Origin: Grifola frondosa
Lineage: Eukaryota > Basidiomycota > Agaricomycetes > Polyporales > Grifolaceae
NCBI GenBank assembly: GCA_001683735.1
Contig: LUGG01000007.1
Span: forward strand, 930,001-994,000
Length of the DNA stretch: 64,000 bases
Direction of reading: 5' to 3'
The translations under genes were made by a program, and so were the position numbers. Under the pieces are notes generated by a model that did not search any database, was not told where the DNA came from, and saw only the letters and a program-made list of their open reading frames with translations. Below, piece after piece: positions 57,014 to 64,000 of this stretch; position 1 is the stretch's first letter; every line of letters begins with the position of its first letter.

Positions 57014-60000
57014 ATGGCTCGCCTTCGCAGAGACAAGACTTCTCTCAGCCACTTGCTCGTACGGAGGCAAAGGAAGACTCCAAGCTAAAGAGTAGTAAGT
57101 CTAAAAAATCAAATCAGAAGCAGGGAGACCAGGAGGGGGATGCTATAGAACTTGTCACCGGTCCCCAAGATAACGACGTGCGTACTGGTGATATTCAAGC
57201 TGAACTGAGTTCACTCACCAAGGTTCATGGTTCATAGCCTGCGCTGCTAAACGATGTATCTTCCTTCCTCAATAATCTCAAGGATAACAAAACTGGAGAC
57301 GATGCTGTGAAACCAGCTACGAAAGAAAAACATCACAAGCGTGCTGGCAAGCACCAAGACCAACCGCACAAGAGCAACCACTTCAACGAGTCCCATAAGA
57401 AAAGCGAAGGGGATAAACCCCATCGAGCAAAACCTGACGCAAAAAGCAAAGGCTCCAAAAAGTCACCGATACAACAGGAAAGCGGCGCAGATCTTCATGA
57501 CGAGGTGCGTTCTATTCCAGCTTCCCGCGCCAGCCTTAGCCTATCTCGCCGCTAGACCAAACCGAAGAAGAAACATGGCACGAAGTTCGTTCTCGAGCCC
57601 ACTCCTCAATGGTACACTGCCCTCCCCGCCCTCTCCCCAACCTCCGACCCGCTCCCTGCATCCACTCCCGCGCAGCTCACCTCCCTCACTGCCCGCGCGC
57701 AAGATCTCTTGACCACAGACGCCGCTGCATACCAGGCATCAGCAGCGTCCACAGGAGCCAGCGCGTCCGACGCTCACTTCTTGCAAACTGTTCTCTCACG
57801 CGGCACGCTCCGGACAGGCTCAGCGCGCTCACTCTCCTCGTGCAAGCGAGTCCCGCTCACAACATCCGTGCCCTTGAGACTCTTCGCGGCATGGCCGAGC
57901 GCGGTCGCGGCAAGGGCGGTCGCGAGGAGGGACTGAAGGCCGTGCGCTGTGTTGTTGATTGGTGGGTAGGCGGAGGGGCTCCGGGACGGAAGCTCAGGTG
58001 CGCATATTCCTCGATTCAACCACTGCGGGCTGCTCATTGGCCATGCAGGTACTTTCGTGATCAGCCACTACTGCATGCAGATGTGGCGGATGCGCGGCTG
58101 CTCCTTTGGGCATTTGAGGACTGGTTGAAGAAATTCTTTTTCTCTATTTTGCAGATCCTCGAAGTGCGTCGTGGTTTTTGGACCCGCTTGATGGACATCT
58201 GATTGTTGAATTTCCGTAGACGTACTCGCTTGATCCCCTCACGTACGTGCGCACACAAGCGCTCGCGTTCATCGCGACTCTTCTTCGCGCGCAACCTGAG
58301 CAGGAGCAGAATCTCCTCCGGTTACTCGTCAACAAGCTTGTACGTCCCACGCTCACGCTTCGTCTCTTATGTTCTACTCACCATCGTGCAGGGCGACACG
58401 GAGAAGGCAGTGTGCTCGCGCGCATCGTATCACCTCCTGCAAGTCCTCCAGGCGCATCCAGCCATGAAGGCTGTCATCGTGCGTGAAGTGCACGCGCTCG
58501 CGTTCCGCCTCCCTGCATCCTCCGCTGCCGCCGCCAGGACGGCCGCTGAGAACGCCTCCGCACCCGTGCACAAACACATCCGATTTGACGATGACGATGA
58601 GAAGGAGAAGGCGAAGGGTAAGGCAAAGGAGAAGGAGCAGGAGGCGAAGCATATGGAGCGATGGAACACGCACGCTTGGTACTATGCGGCGGTGACGCTG
58701 AACCAGGTCGTGCTTACGCCAGCGGAGGGCGACCGCGCAGTTGCGCGCACACTGATCGCGATCTACTTTGAGATGTTCCAGGAGATCTTGGGTTCCGGTC
58801 GGTCGCAGGAAGTTGAAGGAGGCGCGGATGTAGACGGCCACAGTGAGGCGGCGGAAGGTGAGGATGATGGGAAAGCCGGTAAGAGGAGCTTCAAGGGCAA
58901 GGAAGGAAGGGACGGGCGAAGGAAGTTAAGGGCGCAGCAGGCTTTACAGAAATTGAAGATGCGAGCTCGAGGTTGATCAGTGCAATATTGACGGGCGTGA
59001 ATCGCGCCTTGCCTTTTGCAAAGGTGGACGCTGGGGGAGGCGACGCTGTGTGCGTTCTTTCTTCTCAATGACCAATGTTTCAATTTATAACTGACATATC
59101 TACAGATTCAAGAAACACATTGATACGCTCTTCCTCATCACACACACCTCAACGTTCAATATTTCGCTACAGGCACTGATGCTCATCCTCCGATCAGCAC
59201 CACACTCGCGCCCGCCGCTTCGTCATCCTCATTTGCGACCGCACTGACGGACCGCTTCTACCGCACGTTGTATGCCTCACTGACGGACGCGCGGCTCGCG
59301 ACGTCGAACAAGCAGGCCATGTACCTCAATCTACTGTTCAAGGCACTCAAGGCGGACCGAAATGTGGATCGCGTCAAGGCGTTCGTTCGCCGGTTCGTAC
59401 AGGTTCTCGCTGTCGGCGTCGGCGGCGGTGGTGGAGTGGAATTTGTTGCTGGTGGATTGTACCTTCTTGGGGAGGTAAGTCGCGATGTCCGACTGTAAGA
59501 CCGTTTCGGCACTGACATGCGTGACGATAGCTATTCAGCACGACTCCCGAACTGAAGGGCATGCTGAGTATCTCGGTGTCCAAGAAGTCCGCCGTAGAGG
59601 GGGAAGAATACGACCCACGCAAGCGTGATCCTCAATATGCGCATGCATCTGCTTCACCAATATACGAGCTGGTATGCCGCTTTCTTCAGCGTATACATGA
59701 TGCTATCTCAATTAGACCTCTTCTTATAGCTCCCCTCCTCAACCACTACCATCCCACAATCGCACTGCACGCGCGCCAATTGCTTACATCGGCTCCCATG
59801 ACCGCGACGCCAGATCTATCGCTGAATACCCTTTCCCATTTCCTCGACCGATTTGTGTACAAGAACCCGAAGAAGCCAAAGACCAAGGGCACGAGCGCGA
59901 TGCAGCCCGCCGCGTCTGGCGCCGACGGTGCGAGCGGCGTGAAGCTCGTCAGGGGCGAAGTCGCCGGCATGGGCGTGCCTGTGAATGAGGAGCAGTTCTG

Positions 60001-60853
60001 GAGGAAGCGCGCAGAAGACGTGCCCGTCGACCAGGTAAGTCACGACCTTTAGATACTGTGAAATAGATGAATACTGATATTTGTGTTCTCAGCAATTCTT
60101 TTACAAGTTCTTTGTGCGGAAGAACGAGAAGGAGAGGCAGATGGCGGCAAAGGTGGAGAAGCGTAAGGCTCGCGGCGATGCGTCTCATTCTGAGGCAGAA
60201 TCTGACGATGAGGAAAGTGAGGACGGGGGCTTTGAGCTGGGCAGTGATAGTGGCGCAAAGGCCGAAAGCGACGCCGTTGAAGTCGACGAGGAGGGAGAAG
60301 GTAGCGATCAAGAAGAGGCCGAAATCTGGAAGGTGCGTTATTGAGCTTATTCGCCGACAACAAGTGCTAAGCTCGCTCAAATCAGGCTATGCAAGCCACC
60401 ATGCCGGCGGAATTGCAGGACGATGATCTCATGGAAGACAGCGACGAATTGCCATCAGGACTGGAGGACAACGACAGCGACGGCTTCGATCAAGATGAAG
60501 ATGAGGCTGAATGTCTCGAGGAACCTGAAGCTGAAGACAAATCAGCAGAAGGTCATGCAGAAGAAGGTGACGACAACGACGATTTCTCTCTCGTCGAGGC
60601 TTCAGATGCAGAAGACCTTCTCTCCCTGGACGCAGAGGTGCCAATGGGGCTGATCGAGTACGATGGCTCGGACGCCGAAAGTGATGAGGGTGAAGGGGAT
60701 GCATGGGGTGGTATTGGTGAATCAGCAACAAAGAAACGGAAGCGGGATGAGGACAGTGGTAAGAGAAGGAAGAAGTTGAAGTCGCTGCCTACGTTCGCGA
60801 GCTACGAGGACTATGCGAAGATGATTGAGGATGGGCCGGAAGATAATATCTAG
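57014..60853 (+). CDS. NOC1: Ribosome biogenesis factor NOC1/MAK21 (CBF domain), with apparent frameshifts
   Basis: Nucleolar 60S assembly factor. It starts MARLRRDKTSLSHLL at 57014. A Lys-rich, disordered N-terminus is followed by FVLEPTPQWYTALP and SDAHFLQTVLSRGTL. After a frame slip at about 57812 come DRLSALTLLVQASP, DPLTYVRTQALAFIATLL, and the CBF/Mak21 core RASYHLLQVLQAHPAMKAV and HAWYYAAVTLNQVVLTP. Then ISAILTGVNRALPFAKVDA, LTDRFYRTLYASL, LLNHYHPTIALHARQLL, FLDRFVYKNPKKPK and QQFFYKFFVRKNEKER. An acidic tail ends EDYAKMIEDGPEDNI. Frame slips occur near 57070, 57812, 58950 and 59220; an in-frame TAG at 57235 may lie in an intron (57220-57282). Slips look like single missing bases. Confidence 0.85.
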
Positions 60854-61876
60854 TGCACCCCCGGTCAGACATATTCCTCATTTGCCGCAATGCTCATCTC
60901 TGGTTGATGTTCCAGCGGTGGTCAGACGTCTTCTACCTGTGAACGAAAGTATGCAAGCTTGGAAGGATTCAGCAGTCAACATGCGAATTTACTAACAAAC
61001 CTTTATCAAATATTCACTGAGAATTCTACTCCAGCCCTACCCACCAGCCGCGCCCTGCTGGAAGAAATGCACTGATCATTGACGTTCGTATTGTAGAATC
61101 GCTGTTCCGCTTGATCCCGGATTAATGCTCGGGTAAGTACCCGATGTCAGGTCGTTTTCCTACCGCATCTTTTCCCATGATAGCGCAGCTCTGAATCACG
61201 CAGTCGCACTGTACCCCGGATCTGTCAAACTATATACCCATTCGGTTTTCTGCTCCATCTGATCCAACTCTGCCCTTCAGGATCTATCATTCTAGAGATG
61301 CTAGCCCCGGCAATGCGCTCTGAAAAATTAAAGGTAAGCTTCGAGTCGCTTATTGATAGTTTAACTCGTACCTGAACTTCCCACCACCAGTCACCAGTCC
61401 ACACCTCATCATATATCCGATCATTGCCCTCCACAATCTGTCAAACATATTCCCCTCAGATACGACTCCCTTGTGCTTGACTGAATTGCTGATGGTCTTC
61501 GTGCTTGGCACATGCGGTCTCCTCTCTCGATCTCATCAACTTTTGGGGCCAAACACTTGCTTGTAGGCACATTGGTTTCGAAGCCCAGGATATACCTTCC
61601 TATGGCTGAGGAAACAAATAGGGACCATGGAGCACTTTGGTGGCTGTCATGGCCTTCGCTTGCGTCATTTCCTTAAGGAGAATTGCAGGTCCTTGACGTT
61701 CTATTCATTGCCACCAAAGCGCTCCATCATATCCGATCCGATGTCTAGCCCAATGTACGACATAGACGCTTTTTGTAACAGTTACGGGCAGTGTCATGCT
61801 TTCAAGTGTCTGATGCATATAAGCTCATCAACCTATGTGCAACTTTGGTTCATTTTCCGTCTCCCCCTTCTTCATT
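60854..61876. other. Intergenic region holding a transposon relic
   Basis: Apart from the minus-strand relic at 61225-61434, only short unrecognised frames are present. The 60900-61200 part shows no feature; 61500-61870 has scattered open frames without known family. Confidence 0.4.
61225..61434 (-). mobile_element. Relic resembling a Plavaka/CACTA-type transposon ORF
   Basis: The minus strand encodes NDRIYDEVWTGDWWWEVQ, close to a motif (RIYxEMxTGDWWW) I remember from Plavaka-type transposon proteins of basidiomycetes. After a possible intron, SALPGLAS is followed by stops where the family would continue. Short and broken, so a fragment only. Confidence 0.45.
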
Positions 61877-63927
61877 ATGTCCATTGTTGACGATATCCTT
61901 GGCTCCCTATTGATTGGGATGCTGGTGGCTTGCGTGTTCGTACTAGTCTGTCTCTCCGCCTGTGATGCTAATCCTGTTACAGTCTCTACGGTGCGACGAC
62001 GGTACAGACGTACGTGTATTATCAGAACTACGAGAACGACCAGCTCGTTCTAAAAAGCACGGTGAGCACCGAGGCATGCTATATGTGTATCGCGTGCTGA
62101 TCCTTGACCTAACAGGTGGGGACATTATGGTGAGTTGTGCTGATGTTTACGGGATGGCATTTGTCGAGTTTGTTTCTGTAGGATTATGGAGACAATCCAC
62201 ACGATGTTTTGCATGCAGTTCACATACGCCTACTTAATCACGCACTTCGGCGACCTCGCGTTTATGGGCGAGATCTATTGGTGAGTTTTCTGTATATCCT
62301 TGAGTGAGCGTTGCTCACTAGTTCTGGATATCATAGGAGTGGCGGAGTAATATTTCCAGTTTATTTTCTCGTCATACGGTCATGCTGAAGCGGTCCCCCT
62401 CATCGTCAGATCACGGTCCTCCTCGGGGTCCGCATCCTTCTCGTGTCTCACACCTGAGAACCTTCTGACAACATGTCTACAGATCATCATCGCAACAGTT
62501 GTGCAATGGTGCGTCCCCATTGTGCTTCAATCTCAATCGTTAGCGCTTACATTCCAGTTGGACAGCTTCTATGTGTGGCGCGTCTGGATTGGTGAGTTCC
62601 TGCCGGATTCGACAGCCTTGAACATCAGTTTTATGTACACTTCTTAGTAAGTCGAAAGACGCTTCCAATCACATTGTTTGTGGTAAGTGCTTTCTTCATG
62701 TCGATGATCAGATCGCCATTCATTCTAGGGCCCAGGCGTTCTTTGGCATTACTCGAATGGGTACGAGACCTAGTTCCAATCTCCTCTCGCATCTCTAATG
62801 ATGCTCGGGTGTCAGGATTTGGAATAGGTGTGATCTCCCTCTCTTTCAAGCGGCACTGGTAGTGACTCATGTCCGAGTATAGCAACCTCTGTCTTCGTGT
62901 ACGTATCCGTTACTTTCCAACTCTTGGCGCCTGCTAACGCTGACCCTTTTGTAGTTGGACCATTCCGCAATGGGCGATCTTCAGAATTCGCCGAGCGCCA
63001 CTGGTACACAGCACATATTGTCTCCTGCACGTAGCCAGTTTCTTGATAGCGATCATTGTCGCAGGTGACCATCAGTACCGGGCTCGCTGCGGCTGCGTTC
63101 GTCGACGTTTTGGTAGCGCTGTGCCTTATATTCTACTTGCGGCGGTCGCGAAGTGGCCATCTGTGCGTCACAATTCATATGTCATACTGTTGCAGGATAA
63201 TCAATGAGATGTAATAGGTCGGTGAACCTGCTCAACTCGATCATCATATAACTGTCAACACGGGCGCACTCACGAGGTGTGTCTTTCTGCTATTTGTGTG
63301 CGTGGACGATAGCTCAACTTTCCCAGCATCATCTCTGTGTTGAGCGTGATATTGGTTGGTGTGCATGCGTATGGAAGTTGGCGTGACTCAATGTGTACAT
63401 TTTTCCAGTTCGCGACAGAGCCACATAGCCTAGCCTTCCTCGCGCTGACGACGATCCAGAGCAAGCGTGCGTAAACCTTTTCGATGCTGATCAGACGGCT
63501 GAATACTCCGCTCGTTGCAGTATACTCGGTCTCGTTCCTGGGCAGGTAAGCTATGCTGGCAGAGACTCGAATTGCAGTTGAAACTCTTGCGCACGAAGCC
63601 TAAATGCGCGGCAGCGTATTCGGAACAACATGCAGAGCTCTCCGCAAGTATTCCCATCCGTTGAGTTCTCAGATAGGAATACTATGCCCGCGACTAGCGT
63701 GAGTGCTGGTTCATTTGTGAATGGTACCGGACGGCTGATCTGACGTCGAGCGCAGCCACAGATTGAGGTGTTCCGCCAGACCGTAGTCATGACGGATACT
63801 ACTGACGATGACATGGTAGGTGTCCTTTCTTATTCTACACCTTCTAATTTCATGTTTGATGGGACAGGCGGTGAAGACCCTCAACTTAGGTAACAACTTG
63901 AAGTACGGCAAAAGGGGGCTCGTCTGA
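61877..63927 (+). CDS. DUF6534 seven-helix membrane protein
   Basis: Basidiomycete family of integral membrane proteins with about seven helices and unknown function. It starts MSIVDDILGSLLIGMLVAC. Introns join VLYGATTVQTYVYYQNYEND, then WIMETIHTMFCMQFTYAYLI and THFGDLAFMGEIYW, SGGVIFPVYF, ATVVQ, DSFYVWRVWI, SRKTLPITLFV, NLLNSIIIYTVNTGALT, SLAFLALTTIQSK and the typical C-terminal SLNARQRIRNNMQ. It ends LNLGNNLKYGKRGLV at 63927. At least ten short introns, and some junctions (62390-62470, 62800-63220) are unresolved. The region around 62385 shows a stop after FLVIRSC, so a frame slip is possible. Confidence 0.7.
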
Positions 63928-64000
63928 ACTTTATCCGCACGCATTCGTGTCGGAGTATGTTTTGTATTGTTCCCTTTTATATTTATTCAATATATGTTAC

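Overview
The window is nuclear DNA of a basidiomycete fungus, most likely an Agaricomycete (a wood-decay or Polyporales-like lineage). Evidence: genes split by many 45-70 nt GT-AG introns, gene spacing of a few hundred bases, tRNA genes with introns, and typical fungal gene families (MID1, CNNM/Mam3, DUF6534, P450, GH5 exo-glucanase, NSE4, a homeodomain-like family). No bacterial features (operons, Shine-Dalgarno sites, CRISPR) were seen. Coordinates of spliced genes run from start to stop codon; exons were joined by eye from splice sites and family similarity recalled from memory, with no alignment run.

Layout. 1-5.7 kb: a divergent pair of GH5 exo-beta-1,3-glucanase paralogues, exosome subunit RRP42, and a divergently transcribed Xaa-Pro peptidase. 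6-18.7 kb: a decayed and an intact copy of a four-cysteine secreted protein, a DUF829/TMEM53 protein, an MFS transporter, tRNA-Ser, a CNNM/Mam3 membrane protein and a third secreted copy. 19-24 kb: tRNA-Ile, a cytochrome P450, and a 1.5-kb terminal-inverted-repeat element carrying a broken host-type cyclin gene. 24-37.5 kb: housekeeping block of valyl-tRNA synthetase, an ASXH-domain protein, NSE4, tRNA-Ile, MID1, an SDR reductase and RVB1. 37.7-41.7 kb: accessory stretch with an SDR fragment fused to an inverted pseudogene of a gene lying 10 kb away, spacer DNA and a homeodomain-like gene. 41.7-45.5 kb: proteasome beta-2, a PTC7-type PP2C and tRNA-Ile. 47-51.3 kb: metallophosphoesterase, two convergent nucleotidyltransferase-like genes, and a second SDR pseudogene beside a tRNA-Ile pseudogene. 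51.8-64 kb: BAR protein, aldehyde dehydrogenase, p24/TMED cargo receptor, NOC1/MAK21, a transposon relic and a DUF6534 membrane protein.

The genes do not form one pathway. Most are conserved single-copy core genes: RNA decay, translation, genome maintenance, chromatin, proteolysis, trafficking and ribosome assembly. Between them lie small accessory patches where duplication, capture and decay are visible. The strongest unusual signal is the TIR element with a captured cyclin (22400-23932), followed by the dispersed SDR/nucleotidyltransferase duplicates and the intron-bearing tRNA-Ile copies. A caution applies throughout: many otherwise well-conserved genes are broken by apparent single-base deletions, often in short G/C runs, which looks more like under-called homopolymers than gene decay.
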